Origin: Volvox africanus
Lineage: Eukaryota > Chlorophyta > Chlorophyceae > Chlamydomonadales > Volvocaceae
Assembly: GCA_030268105.1 (NCBI GenBank)
Contig: BSDZ01000086.1
Location: 806,001-870,000, forward strand
Reading direction: 5' to 3'
Length of the DNA stretch: 64,000 bases
The notes under the pieces are model-generated. The model was not told the DNA's origin, did no database searches, and worked only from the letters and a program-made list of their open reading frames with translations. Position numbers and translations under genes: made by a program. Below are positions 1 to 11,740 of the stretch, in pieces; the stretch's first letter is position 1; every line of letters begins with the position of its first letter.

Positions 1-369
1 TTGCGCCGACAGAAAGCAGGGAGTAATACACATGCGGCGGTGCCTGGATATTGATGCCTACATCTCCTGTATACGGCCAACTGTTCCGACATCTCACGCA
101 GAGACGAGGGGATGAACAAAACCACGTGGTTAGACAGATCGATAGACGACAGGGGACGGCGAGGTGTAAACAAATTACACAACGGGTCGAAGCAGAGAAG
201 TCCCGTGCGTCCGTCAAGCGTGATGCGTCGTGCAATGACTCGCTCGATGTGTCCAAGTACGCAAGGCAACAATGCCTTCATGGCTGGCCGTAAGGATGAC
301 CACCGACCACGTGATAGTTCAGAAATCCCGGGTGGTGCCCCCTCCGCAGAAACCCGGGCAAGCCCCTAT

Positions 370-1819
370 TTTGGCTGAGGTACAAACGGCGGCAGTAACG
401 GGCAATCCTTCGTAGGATGACTTTCCGCACACCGTAGACAAAAATTGGCTGCTTTCCGACGCTCGAACTCGGGACGATTGCAATTCCATTTTGGCATAAA
501 CGAGTCATCCGTGCGAGTCCGCTTTGCGTTGGGGTCAGAGCGATGTGCGGCTGCCGATGACGGTGCACCACCACGCTTCCTGCTCTTAGCTGGGTCCGTG
601 CTCGGACCTGCTCCTCCTGACCCGTGGACACCTGAGCTAGCGCCCCCACGCGCCTTGCGTTGCCGGTTGCTGCGTCGCGTCGCGGCAGTAGGCGCGGGAC
701 GGGTGCTCCAAGTTCCTGGCTCAGAGCTACAGCTTCCCCAAGCGGATCCTGCACTTGCACGGTATTTGCACGAGGGGCAGACTTGACTTCTTCCTCACCG
801 GCAAGGAGTCGTATCTCCGTACCCTTAGCAAATGTGACCAAGGCATCGTACGACTTGAACGGCACCCCAGACAAGTCAGTAGCGCACCATTTAGCCAAAA
901 GTTTCGTCAGGCCTCGCTTAAACCAAAAGACACGCTCGGTCTCGGTGAGATCAGCAATGGGGTCACAAGTGCTTCGAAGTGTGACTGGTACGCAGGTACA
1001 TTTTCACCCCGACGCATGTGGTAGCTACCGTCCGCCAAAACCTTACGAGCCTCCACATCACGTGCTTGCACCTCAGTAGCGAACCGTGCGAGCAGAGCGG
1101 CGATCATCTCGTCAAAAGTATATTCAATCCGGGCGGTGGTCCATTCACGATACCAGTCCTTCGCTGAGCCCTCGAGGGTGTTACCAACGAAGAGACACCT
1201 GATACCATCATTATCGCCACCATGAACAGCCTGGAGATACTTTTTAGCGTCACGCACGTACGCACGAGTTGCATCGGCTATGCAAGGTCCTGGTGTCTTT
1301 TCAGTCAGCGAGATATTAAGCCTAGGAACGGGAATTGTCAATCTCATCACCTCAGGAATGGCAGCGTGCCCTTGTGATTGAGGTAATGGTAGAACCCGTG
1401 GTCCAGCAGTGTTGTCCATATTCGTATTAACTGCTGAATGCGGCACAATTAAGTGAGCAGGGTTCTGAAGGACAAGGGGCTCTTGAGTGGCTTGCGTGCC
1501 AACAGTCTCAAGACCTCTATCCGGAGCTCTAGCAGCCACAACAAATTCGGGTTGGCTAGCTAAGCTAGTGAGCGGCATATTGTCGCGTTCCGTAGACATG
1601 GAACACGAAGCAATACCCTAGATTTGCGTAATAGAAGACGACTTCTATAGCAAAGGCAAGAGTACAAAGCGATTCGGTGAGCCTGCCGACAGTACTCTTG
1701 AGAAGATTCAGCAAACTCAGCAAGTACTGGCCCAGCTGAGTCCTGATCTCCGTAGTTTGGGCGATAAGAGTCGCCAACTGGTCCGGACGAAAGCCGGTCT
1801 CAGTCGTCACGGCAAGCAA
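370..1819 (-). pseudogene. Retrotransposon Gag, frameshifted
   Basis: Gag packages element RNA into virus-like particles. The longest clean stretch (1599-907) contains a Retrotrans_gag-like core with FVGNTLEGSAKDWYREW, a later TFDEMIAALLARFATEV and YHMRRGENVPAYQSHFEAL. Upstream (1819 to about 1650) another frame gives a helical segment around AQTTEIRTQLGQ. Downstream, near 470-370 in a third frame, a zinc-knuckle-like CLRCAESHPTKDC is followed closely by an in-frame stop. Its spacing is C-x2-C-x3-H-x4-C, one residue shorter than the usual CCHC knuckle. At least two frame changes are needed to connect the parts, so this copy is probably dead. Programmed frameshifting is possible but would not explain all the breaks. 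Confidence 0.7.
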
Positions 1820-2050
1820 TGCCGGCGCACTGAGATTACCTGCGACTCAGAGCGTACACTTACACAACAAGTGCAGCAATCTAAACAAAAGCAATCAAGC
1901 GATTACAAACCGGAGGCGGCGGCGTCCAATACGGCGTGGCCTAGGTCTTCGACGAAAGTATCTAGCGGTCCTCGTGGTTCATCGCTGGAACTCGCCATAG
2001 AGAGAACCTACTTCCGATTTGACACAAAGAGACAGTTAGGCAACGAACCT

Positions 2051-2062
2051 GTCTCGATACCA
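2051..2062 (-). other. Primer-binding site of the LTR element
   Basis: Three bases inside the LTR end, the minus strand reads TGGTATCGAGAC. This resembles the initiator-Met tRNA primer site (TGGTATCAGAGC) used by many LTR retroelements. Its position between the LTR and gag is as expected. The assignment to tRNA-iMet is from memory of the consensus and is approximate. Confidence 0.6.
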
Positions 2063-2065
2063 ATT

Positions 2066-2165
2066 TGTTGTACCTCTGTTGTGTCGGCCTACAAAGGCCC
2101 GATCGGAAGATGACCATCGGTGGTCCAATCTTTGACACTACCCGTAGATACCCCAGGATACTACA
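2066..2165 (-). repeat. LTR, family 1 (100 bp)
   Basis: On the plus strand it runs TGTTGTACC...GGATACTACA, with near-inverted ends TGTTGTA/TACTACA. It shares most positions with the solo copies at 13645-13748 and 16090-16189. It adjoins the primer-binding site, so it is the 5' LTR of the element at 1-2165. Confidence 0.85.
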
Positions 2166-4417
2166 CCTGCGGGGGCTAATTTAAGGATCTCAGACCAAGA
2201 TCTCACTATCAAATTGTATGTATATTGTTCTGAGCTGAGTGGAAAAGCCTAACACATTATGATGGGCATGTGTGCTAACTATAACCATCCCCACCTGAGC
2301 TTGGGATACACATGCAAAACAGGAAAGAATATCGTACGACCACTACTACACTACGACTAACGTTCGATTTCAACCTTCTAAACCTCCAGGATATAATTAC
2401 ACGGAAAAGGAATCAATTAATCTTAGCCTCCATTTTCGTGGACAGCGGCCCCAGGGTGCGTTTGGGGCATGGCCAAGGAGTAAGATGGCTGGTGCAGGCT
2501 GCTCTTTATAGGTCTTGCTGCCCAGCGGCCCCTAATCAAGTAATATGCAATATGGTCCAGAGCGAAATCCTAAAACCTGGACCGTAGGCTGATTTGAAAG
2601 GGCCAGCCCTATGTAATAAGGCACTGAGCCGCTTGGGACTTCCAAAGATAGTTTCCCTGTTGTAATGGGTACACTGGGACGCATCCCATAATAGCATAAG
2701 GAGCTCGTAGCCATAGGCTGCATGGAAAAGGGAGTGCATGATTCAGAGGCGGCATAGTGTTGAGCAGGTGTAGAGCATAGTGTGAGCATAATGTAGAGCA
2801 GGTGTGTATGCAGTCAGGGCGCTGGGTTTGGACAGCACCAAAGGTATGCGCATTATATGACCAGCACGGGTGGCGCTTTTCGCTTACATAGCCTCACATT
2901 GTTGTATCACCCCAAACTGGTGGTAGTGATAACTACCGGTTGATAGGAAGAGCAGAGCATAGGTACTCTGAGCTCAGTACGGCAAGCCTCCATAAAGAAC
3001 CGTAATCTCTAAGGAAGAGAAAACGTGGATATGTATTAAGGAAATACATATGATCAACCAGTGAAACCGAACTCAACTGAGTCTACCAGTGACAGTGTCA
3101 CAGTCGCACTAGGGCATGCAACCCTTAGCCTCTATATTTGCACATAGAGGGTGTAGCCACTGGCTACTTACTTAGCAAGGAGCTAAGGCCGGTACCGTAA
3201 TACAACACACATGACTGTACTATTAAGGGGATTGCGGCGCAACTCAACGGCTCCTCCAAATGATAGAGGCAAGAGGCAGTAGGTAGGACTATGCCCTTCC
3301 GTAGCTAGTGGACACTTCTATTATTTCTTCCTGTTCTAAATGGCTAGACTTCTCTCACAGTTAAGCTATGCTATTATATCTCTCTCGATCGCCCGCCCTC
3401 TTACTTATTTTGCTTGACCTTGGTGGCCTTCGAGCCTCATCGATGTTACGTAAGTAAGGCACGCAGTTAATACATCCAGATTGATGCGAATAAAATGTCG
3501 TTTGAAGTACGATTGGCACATCTACGACAATTGTTCAACCTTGAGGATGTTCCTCTTTAGGTGTTTTTGGTCTAGACTCTAGTAAGCTTTGCGGTCCGTG
3601 AGCTTCACTTCCGGCTCGTACCGGGTCTTAAGAGTTCATAAAAACTTACAATCATCCTCATCATCCTCATCATCCTCTAAGAAGTGAGTATATATCCGCA
3701 TTGGTGTTTTTATATCTAGGTGAGCTGATAACTCTGTCTAAGTTCTTTATTTAAGCGGTCAAGACCGATAGAACTGACAACGATAACTGACAAACGCGTA
3801 CTATAACTGTAACTCACACAATTTATTTAAGTTCATTTGCCTTCAATGAATTACTTGGGACTTACGAACTCTTGAAAACGTGCAAAAGCAATAGCTTGGC
3901 ATGCAGAGCCCTTTACAAAGGATACACCAAGGTTTACTCATCCTTGTGAATATCCTTAAGTTGATTTACATAATCAAATGCTACCTTACATCGAAGTGTT
4001 GATGTTGTAGGGCGGCTTTCTTTGTTTGCCCAAAGTCATCCCTACCTACTATACAAAAGTACCCTGAAACTTAGTATTTTGTTAGCAAAATATATTTTTA
4101 TATAAACAACTTGCAGATTTAACATGTTACGCATCCAGGTAATCCATTACAGAGTCACTTAATCTCTTCTGTCACCTTCAATTTGTTACTAAGGTAACCG
4201 CTAAATTCATTTAACCTATATGTCTGATTGAATCCATTAATAATTTAAAGCATACTTGAAAAAAACTTTGAATAATGCTTCGCGTAACGGGGGCACGCAT
4301 GACGGCATTTCTGCAGCGCAGGGAACGGATTGCTGGAAGCTATCTGGTCGGGATATAATAATTCGCAATATAACCCATTGTGAATGGTATAATAACTTTA
4401 ATCAAGAAGTGCGTGCG
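2166..4417. other. Non-coding stretch upstream of first protease gene
   Basis: No coding exon could be supported. Open frames here are short and look random. There is a small (ATCCTC)n-like tract near 3650-3680. The AT-rich part from about 4060 to 4260 precedes the first protease gene and would be its promoter side, but no specific motif was recognised. Confidence 0.5.
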
Positions 4418-7400
4418 ATGGCTCCAGTTCCGCTACAGCGACCTTTTGCAGGGTCCTTCGAAACGTACTTCGTTGCAGCGGTGCTGTTTCTTCTGATTGG
4501 TAAGTGTTGCAAGTAAATTCATTAGATCATAGCTTGGAAGACGTATAAGGGAGCCATCTTCTCCGTATATGACGAGAACCGCTGTCGCGTTCGAAATGAC
4601 CAAGGCAAAGGCCAACCCCCGAAATCCTTCGGGAAGTCCGACCCTGAACTCCCCATCGCATCAGCATAAAACATTCCGGACTTCCACACACATAATGCAG
4701 CATCTGTTGCGTCTTCGGAATACGCAACCTCTGGCGATGGCAAAGTCACGATATACGATGCACGACGATACCTTTCGACGCTGATAGTTCAAAATCTTTA
4801 GCGAACTGCCACTTGCACTACCGCCACCTTGCGACCCACGCAGGCCTCATGGTACCGTGCTCTTCTGAACAGGTTGCAAAGCGCGTCTCGCTGCAGGTAG
4901 GGCATGCATGCCACGAACGACTCGCGTGCAGGTGCACGTTTGCGTGCAGCCGTGTTCCATGAAGGCGCGTGTCGGAAGGGGGGGTAACCACCACCTTCCT
5001 GATATCTCTCTTCAGGGTAAGCTGAATTACAAGGACGCCCACGTGCGGGATATCTGGACGCTGGTTCAATCGGGCACTGGCGTTGTCTACAAGCTTCCCG
5101 AGCAGCCACTGGACTCCCTCGGATATCCCATCCCCGCCACGAGCATTGTGATGCTGGTGAGGGTATGGAATGAGCGGGCGTGGGGAGCGCGACGATGCGG
5201 TGTATGCATGGTTTGCGTCCAACCTTGGTTTCCCTCTCTGCACTTCAGGACTGCACTCCGGACCCCAAGATGCCCACCAACTGCACCAAGATCTCAAGGG
5301 CCGAGGTTTCCCGCGCGGCTGCCTCCTTGGCCAGGGTCGGCACCCAGACGACACTGCGGCTATTGGTCATGGTTGTCAGTTACATGGCGTCGCCATCCTG
5401 CGGTGCAAGATCGGGTGCTAGCGTGAGTAACCTATCCTGGTTGAGCAGCCGAGATGGCTGCCTGTCTAAACAAGGCCATCAGCCCAGGGATGAGCTCGTT
5501 GCTTACCCCTTGGTTACCTGGCTAATGCATTCCACATTACATTACAGGGCTTTTGATTTAGTTGTGTGTGGGCAAGGGCATAATTCTGGGGGATAGCTTT
5601 AAGCGGGCAAATTTATGTGATTTGCTCCAGTAATGACAAGGGTTGGTATTGGCTTTCTTGAATCCGGAAAAAAAGGTGGGGCCCCCAATACCTGTACCGT
5701 GTGATACCTTAACGGGCATTCGTGCACACACATACACAGTGGGCCCACGGTGCAGGGTGCATAAACTGAATGGTTGAGAGTGCTAAGTTTGGATACCTAA
5801 ACTCTGCAATCTTCGCACGTGGCGTGTCGCGCCAAGTGGTGTGGCAAGGTGTGGCGCGCGGAATCGCGCGGCTACGGCTACACGCCGCGTCCGCGCCGCA
5901 CGGACGAGCAGCGTCCGTCAAGCAGCACCACGCGCCCAAAGTGTTGAGTTTCACAAAGTTGCAATTAAGCAGCGCAGATTACTTCGGTAATATACCGATT
6001 CATCTAGATTAAAGTGGGAGAGGCAAAGGTTGGACTGGGATTATGGGCATAGTCGGTCTGTGAATACAATGCATTTAAAATTAATTTATTGATCTCTTAG
6101 GGAAATAAAAAGAATTTAATATTGTGTGTTAGCTTAAAAGATTTGCGTTATCATTTGTCCTTGTCATACGGCAGGAAAATGATTGTCAGGGGTTGATTTG
6201 TCAAATGCCGTTAGCCCAGACTGCAATATTATAAAACACAGTACTTTTTGAAAACAAGTTTGGCTGGAGAAGTGTTGGTATCACATTGACCTGGTAATGC
6301 GTATTAGATTTTTGTCAGCTACAGGCGAGATGCTATGAATTATAAATTAACAAATCTATAAATATTGCGTTTCAGATGGACGATTACATATGTTTGGTCG
6401 TTACACACACACAAACACACACACACACATACACACACACACGTGCGCGCGCGCGGACATGCATGTATGGGCAATCCCACAGGGCAGCACAGGGGCCCCT
6501 GAGGCGGTTTGCGCTGGGACCCCGCCCATTACGTGGACGCCAAGTCCCTTCATCATGAAAAAAACAAAATGCGAATAGAGACATGTAAAGACATGAGTCA
6601 TCATGAAGACCCTTTTCGTAGTAATAGTGAATGGACCCCAATGGATGCTATTGCCATATTGCCAAATTGGGACGCCTGCCATAAGTGATGGGATGCACCA
6701 GGAGTGCTTAAACCCTTTTTTGTCGTGACGTGTATGTAACCCTTGCTGTCTCATCTGTATTATATTGTATAATACAATACAATATAATATAATATAATAT
6801 AATATAATATAATATAATATAATATAATATAATATAATATAATATAATATAATATAATATAATATAATATAATATAATATAATATAATATAATATAATAT
6901 AATATAATATAATATAATATAATATAATATAATATAATATAATATAATATAATATAATATAATATAATATAATATAATATAATATAATATAATATAATAT
7001 AATATAATATAATATAATATAATATAATATAATATAATATAATATACGTTATGTTATAATATATTATCTATATGTATGGACCTGGAGATCAGCCAAAGCC
7101 GCTCCAGAACCATTGTCAGCCACCTGGTTTATTCCGTTTACATCTGTTGGGAATTGAAAAGCCATACCGCAGCACTGCCACATGCAGGTTGCCAATTTAC
7201 GATATGCTTACACCCGTGACCTGGGCTACATGAACTTTCTGCGCAACTGCAGCTACGGCCAAGTGACGTACAGTAACGTCACGGTGAGAGTCTTTTTGAC
7301 ATTTCTATTGCCCGTTTGACCCACCCGCCCGAATGCTGTACTACGAGGTCCTCCCCTTCAGTCCTTTGTTTGGAGAAAGATGCAGACACGTGAGCCAAGC

Positions 7401-10056
7401 AGGTCTCACGACAGCGTGACCATGCACTGCGTGTCTGTGTTTTGTGTGTCTTGCAGGTGATCAGCACGCGTGTGCTTTGCACAGCATTTCTTGACCAGTG
7501 CGACGAGGAAAGCATTGCATTCACTGCAAAGACATCTGCGGCCAATCAGTACGGCCCTGCTTTTGTGTCATCGTACTCCCGATTTGCTTATGTCTTGCCA
7601 TATGGAATGCTTTCGGCCTGCGGCTGGGTGGGCCTTGCGGAACTGTCTGGGACTCAGACCTGGTACACCCCGGACGGAGATGTAAGTGTAACACAGGGTG
7701 CAATAGTAGTTGAGAGCCGCAAAAGCCTCTCGAAGTGCTGACAGGGTGCTTCTGCACCTTGATACTGTGCCGGTGTATGGGCCGTACATGTACGACTATT
7801 ACGCTCTCCCCCCTCTGGAGGGCACGTCTGGGGCACTTTAACCCTATCAGCTGATGCTAACCATCGCCTACCATGGGACCATGGGAGGTTATTACTCTAT
7901 CCCATGTCACGACGTGTGCCTACATCACTTGCGTCCTAGCACCCATGGTGTTTTTAAGCATCAAGTCCCCAATAGCCTTTTAACTACACTCCTACGTTTG
8001 TAGGGAACCAGGATCTAGTCGGATCGGTTGCCTAAGACAAATGCCTGTTGGAATCGACCGAGGGATTTCAGGATATAAGTCTGACAGTTCTGTACCAATC
8101 TCCTTGTAGTTGAGAGCCACAATGGCCTCCCGAGATGCTAATAGGCTGATAGGCAGAAGGTGCTTCTGCACCTTGATATTGTACTGGGCCGTACATGTAC
8201 GACTACTACACAGAGGGTAGCTAGCACCTTACACCTGATGGATGGGGTTCTTGATTCTTCCCAGCTATCACCCTTCCAGCAGCAGGTAGTATCTCTGTCG
8301 CAGAACCAGCACAGCCACCTGCCATATGGCACATGAGATTCATGCTCGTCTTTTGCATATCCCTCAACCTCTTAAGCAATTTACGAGCTTGAACCAGGAC
8401 TCCTTATACCAATCTGAATATTTGTATAAACTTAACATAACGAGTAGTGCTGGGCGCATGATGCACACTATCTCCGACTTCATTAACGACGTCATTAGTG
8501 CAGAATCTCATCTTGATGTACGACGTACAGCTGTCTTCCGTTGAATATTCTCTCATGTGTTTCATTAATGAGTTACTATTTAAGCTCTTGGGAGCATTTG
8601 CATCACTTGTGAAAGTAAGCTATGGACAGCCAACAACAAGCTAGAAGGGCCCTTACCTGATGTACCTCATCAGTCTATACTTGCCGTGTACCTGATTGTT
8701 GATTAGCAGCAGGTTTGACTCACAGATGCCGTGTTATGGTTCACCTAGATCGGATTCCTCGCCAAGCAGTAATCACCACTATATAAACCCTCATGCAAAC
8801 CCAGGGGGTTTTCAACAAGGGCACAGTGCTACAGGAAAGCCTCCATAACTTTGGAATCTACCACGGCTGGCGCAACGGCTCGGAGTACCAGGACAACTCA
8901 ACCGCCATGGGCTTGGGCAACAGCTGTCCATCCGCCCCTGAGCTGCGGCGCCTGGGCTGGGCCTCGCCACTTGCCCAGCTGGACAACAGCACCCTCCCCA
9001 TTAGGACTTTCAAGGCATTCACGTTACCAGCAACCTACGTCACATCAGAAGGAAATATGGTTAGGATTCAACCTGATTGGCTTCTACCAAAAGCTTATAA
9101 GAAGTAAGAAGATACAACTTGTCAGCCCCAGCCGCGTTTAGGTTACCCCAGGTGAAATCTGTGCGTGATGCTCGCTTCCTTTCCTGTTCTGTAACTGTAG
9201 TGTCTGACATACGTTGACGTACATATGTACGTCTGACGTACGATTTCATCAACTGTTGCCTTGCATGTACACCCTTACCTGCCCGGCACTCCCTGTACGT
9301 TGGCTACCTAACCTAACCTAAATTTGCTGCGCAGGAACTTGTACCTGGCGTTGCGCATGCAAGGCGGAGGCGATAGGGACCTGCTGGACGAATTTGACGG
9401 CAAGGTGATTCACACGCGCACGCAAAGGATGTGGGCCTGAGTGATCCTTGTAAGCGAGCATGCCAGTGATGGTAACGTAAAAGAGGAAGTGAAGTAAACG
9501 GAAAGTATGAATTGCATCATGCTTGTCTGCAGGTAGTGGAGTGACGGTGAGGCTCGGGGGTTTAAGCCTAACGCCAAACTTGCCGACCCCTATCGCACTC
9601 AGGTGAGCGTCCACGAGGTGAACAAGAGCATCGACAACTTCATGGCGGTCGGTGACCCACGGGTCTCTCTTCTTCGCACGATCGATCCCTCTACTGTTCT
9701 TGACATGCCGACGTACAAGCTCAGAGTGATAAGTGGCGGTGAGTGTACGGGAAAGTGGTGTCTGGTGGGGAAGCAATACGCCGTAGGTCTTAAGGAAAGT
9801 GTTTTAATCTGTTAATTAACCTTTCAGCTGGCTGCTGGGATGCAGCAGGGCCGCCGGCGGGTGCTGATGACGAGCGGGCTTTACAAATACCGGTGCACTT
9901 CCTACATTGCAACGCCTTCTGCCTTTCCCTCGTCTGTTTGCAGCCCTCATCGGCTCCACTATCACCGTCCAGATCTGTCGGTATGATAAGCTTCCGAAGG
10001 AATGTATGGAGGCAAACTTAAGGCGTGAACGGAAACATCGACGGGTGACTCTGTGA
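4418..10056 (+). CDS. M11 (gametolysin/VMP-type) metalloprotease, 462 aa, QExxH variant
   Basis: Secreted metallopeptidase of the family that includes Chlamydomonas gametolysin and Volvox VMP, which act on cell-wall/matrix glycoproteins. Exons: 4418-4499, 4844-4896, 5016-5156, 5249-5422, 7188-7283, 7457-7681, 8805-9103, 9335-9404, 9603-9738, 9944-10056. All junctions are GT-AG and keep frame. Residues 1-28 are a signal peptide (hydrophobic FVAAVLFLLIG). Residues 46-150 are a propeptide-like part. The metal site is QESLHNFGIYH at 267-277 (Gln267, Glu268, His271, His277), with a Met-turn DNSTAMG at 287-293. Cys pairs and a CRYDKLPKEC segment close the protein. It lacks the Pro-rich tail of the second copy. 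The exon that is split in the second copy is unsplit here (7457-7681). The start was chosen because it gives a leader matching six other genes in the window. It looks intact despite repeats in its introns. Confidence 0.87.
6246..6540 (+). repeat. Dispersed repeat family 3 with embedded CA microsatellite (copy 1)
   Basis: Lies in the fourth intron of the first protease gene. It contains GGTCGTTACA, a (CA)n run, then a GC-rich tail with ACAGGGCAGC...CCCCTGAGGCG...GGGACCCCGCCC. A second copy at 16735-17012 matches the AT-rich 5' part and the tail. A third, on the minus strand at 21592-21700, matches the tail. It may be a SINE-like or non-autonomous element. No coding capacity was recognised. Confidence 0.55.
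6775..7046. repeat. (AATAT)n pentanucleotide array
   Basis: About 270 bp of almost perfect AATAT/TATAA pentamers, roughly 54 units, in the fourth intron of the first protease gene about 140 bp before the exon at 7188. The tract is self-complementary enough to fold, and is the purest simple repeat in the window. Confidence 0.95.
7702..7803 (-). repeat. LTR, family 2 (3' LTR of TRIM-like element)
   Basis: Shares GTTGAGAGCCGCAAAAGCCT and GGGTGCTTCTGCACCTTGAT with the copies at 8105, 22705 and 38262. The outer ends have drifted (AATAGTAG for TGTAGTAG, ATTACG for ACTACA). Confidence 0.7.
8105..8210 (-). repeat. LTR, family 2 (5' LTR of TRIM-like element)
   Basis: Plus-strand ends are TGTAGTTGAGAGCC and GACTACTACA, close to a perfect TG...CA terminus with short inverted ends. 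It contains GGTGCTTCTGCACCTTGATA, as in the other family members. Confidence 0.7.
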
Positions 10057-10880
10057 CACGCAGACAAGCCCTAAAATAGTGGAGCCTCATTTGGCTGCAG
10101 GTCAGAGCTGAGCTCCATGGCGTTAACAGTGGCAAGTCAGGATGCAGATGTCGTCAGTAAAATGGAAATGCTGCAACTAGCAACAAACGTGAATTATCCC
10201 TTAACGTTTGGAACTTTTATTCCGGGATGTCTTGGTTTTCTTTTATAAACAGGAAAAGGTTTACATGGGCTCAAATTACCAAAGTGTATATGCCTTAACC
10301 ATTATTATCATGGATGATGATGGCAGGGAAATCAGGGTATGAGGTCTTGAGTACAGACAACAGGGTACATGTGCATCTAATAAGGGGTATCACCGAGGAT
10401 ACCCCCCACGTTCAGTCACCTCAAGATCCACTTTAGGGAAGTCGCCTCTTCACTGCGCATCTATCTATTCACTAAGACACCCTTCATTTTACCGATATCC
10501 CTTCATTCCATAGTAAGCACCACAATATTTATTTGAAATGAAGGCCTTCGTTACAAAATGAAGGGGTTTCATAATGAAGCATAAGGAAGCGGGTCGTTCT
10601 GTCATAAAGCCGTTCATTCCGAAATGAAGCCTTTCACTTAAAAATAAAGCTAGAGCAAAACAAACCAAAAATGAGGCAGCATTCCATCACTCAATTCCGA
10701 AGAAAGCCCTTCACTTCAAAAGGACGCCAAGTCATTCCAGCCGATTATTGCATGTAGATCCACATTCCCAAATGAAGCTCCATCACTTCCAAACGAAAGC
10801 ACATATTGTGCCAATAGTTCCACTCATTTGTAGCGCCAACAAGATATCTCTCACCGCCCATCCCTCTCGCCCTACTACCC
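10057..10880. repeat. Downstream flank of first protease gene with TTCATT/AATGAAG cluster
   Basis: No gene seen. From about 10480 to 10800 the short motif TTCATT or its complement AATGAAG recurs many times in both orientations (CCCTTCATT, AATGAAGGCC, AAATGAAGC). A related cluster lies at 14990-15110 (GAAGTGAAGG, GTGAAGGG). The function is unknown; the clusters flank or overlap the inverted-repeat pair described separately. Confidence 0.5.
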
Positions 10881-10884
10881 TAAT

Positions 10885-11255
10885 GTGATGCATACGCGAA
10901 CTTGCCTTCTAGGTAACCACACCTCAAGTCGCATTTCTCACACTTATGCATCGATCATGCAAGCATTAATGTAGTGATATAGGAAATATTATTAATTATT
11001 GAATTACGCCAATTATTGCTTAATCAACTACGTGTGCCGGCTCAATCCGCGCATTTGTGCAGTTATCGCAACATCCGTCATGCTGGCAGCGCCACGTGTA
11101 TAAAACTGATCTCGCGTATTTATAAATGCAGGATTATGCAAATATAAGCAGATATCTTTAATAGTCACAATGCATACAATTACGGGTCAGCGATTGTCTT
11201 GTCACGTCGCATCGACCGAAGCATCAACAATAAACGAACCGTAATACAACAAATC
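10885..11255 (+). repeat. Left arm of a ~350-bp inverted repeat pair
   Basis: The arm includes CTCACACTTATGCATCGATC, GCCAATTATTGCTTAATCAA, CATGCTGGCAGCGCCACG and CCGTAATACAACA. Each has a recognisable reverse complement in order at 15505-15148. Similarity is imperfect, with many substitutions and small gaps, so the pair is old. The arms could be terminal inverted repeats of a ~4.6-kb DNA transposon or two facing copies of one repeat. Confidence 0.7.
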
Positions 11256-11740
11256 ACCCTCATTGGACATGAGGAGCCGAACAGTGCTAGTCCATGTGTC
11301 ATCCTCCAGCAGCCCTCGCAGCGCCTCCAGCCTGCAGTAGAGGCAGATCAAGATGTTGCAATTGTTCAGGTTGGCAATCTTTACACATGTGGTTACCTTG
11401 TGCACCTCATATCCGCGTTGTCAACCTCACGCTCTAGGTCAAGATCAAGCTTCGGGCTGAACTTGTGCTTGTAGTGCTTCGAACATGGTGCAAGGCCTCG
11501 AAATCTGGGCGCGCTGTGTCCCACTGTTGCAGGGAACCGTCTGCCTTTTGCAATGGCGGCCGCCTTGGCTGCCTCCCCACCCCTGCACCTAGCTCTCTCA
11601 AACATCTCCCAAGACTGCCGGTATCGACCATTGGCTCTCCCAGTGGGAGGCAGGTGGGACGGAGAATTATGAGTTTCAAAGCGCTGATTTAAAAAGTTGC
11701 CATGCAAAGTAAGCCCACCCAACACACACATGTCAAACAA
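11202..11740 (-). pseudogene. Unrecognised minus-strand coding remnant, possibly transposon-derived
   Basis: Two minus-strand open stretches overlap here. 11740-11393 reads ...SWEMFERARCRG...FSPKLDLDLEREVDN, and 11405-11202 reads ...CRLEALRGLLEDDTWTSTV. They look like protein rather than random frame but need a frame change or intron to connect. No family was recognised. Their place between the two inverted-repeat arms suggests they belong to the enclosed element. Confidence 0.35.

Larger units (their letters stand above)
1..2165 (-). mobile_element. LTR retrotransposon, 5' part, truncated by window edge
   Basis: Read on the minus strand the order is LTR (2165-2066), primer-binding site (2062-2051), a gag-like region (about 1819-370), then sequence running off position 1. 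This is the canonical start of an LTR retroelement. The LTR is only 100 bp, begins TGTAGTATCC and ends ACAACA on the minus strand. Two solo copies of the same LTR, at 13645 and 16090, are flanked by 5-bp target duplications, which confirms the LTR borders. No protease, reverse transcriptase or integrase could be read before the window ends, so the superfamily (Ty3 or Copia) is not resolved. Several frame breaks in gag suggest an inactive copy. Confidence 0.8.
7702..8210 (-). mobile_element. TRIM-like miniature LTR retroelement
   Basis: Two direct repeats of about 102-106 bp (7702-7803 and 8105-8210) flank a 301-bp non-coding interior. Read on the minus strand, the 5' LTR (8210-8105) is followed within about 10 bases by TGGTACAGAAC, a degenerate primer-site look-alike. 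The interior ends in the polypurine tract AGAGGGGGGAGAG directly before the 3' LTR (7803-7702). This is the plan of a terminal-repeat retrotransposon in miniature. It sits in the sixth intron of the first protease gene. Matching 5-bp target duplications were not found, so the insertion is old or the ends are damaged. Confidence 0.65.

Noticed and set aside
6376..6641. Open frames rich in Thr-His or Cys-Val
   Set aside because: Produced by the CA microsatellite and its complement inside a dispersed repeat.
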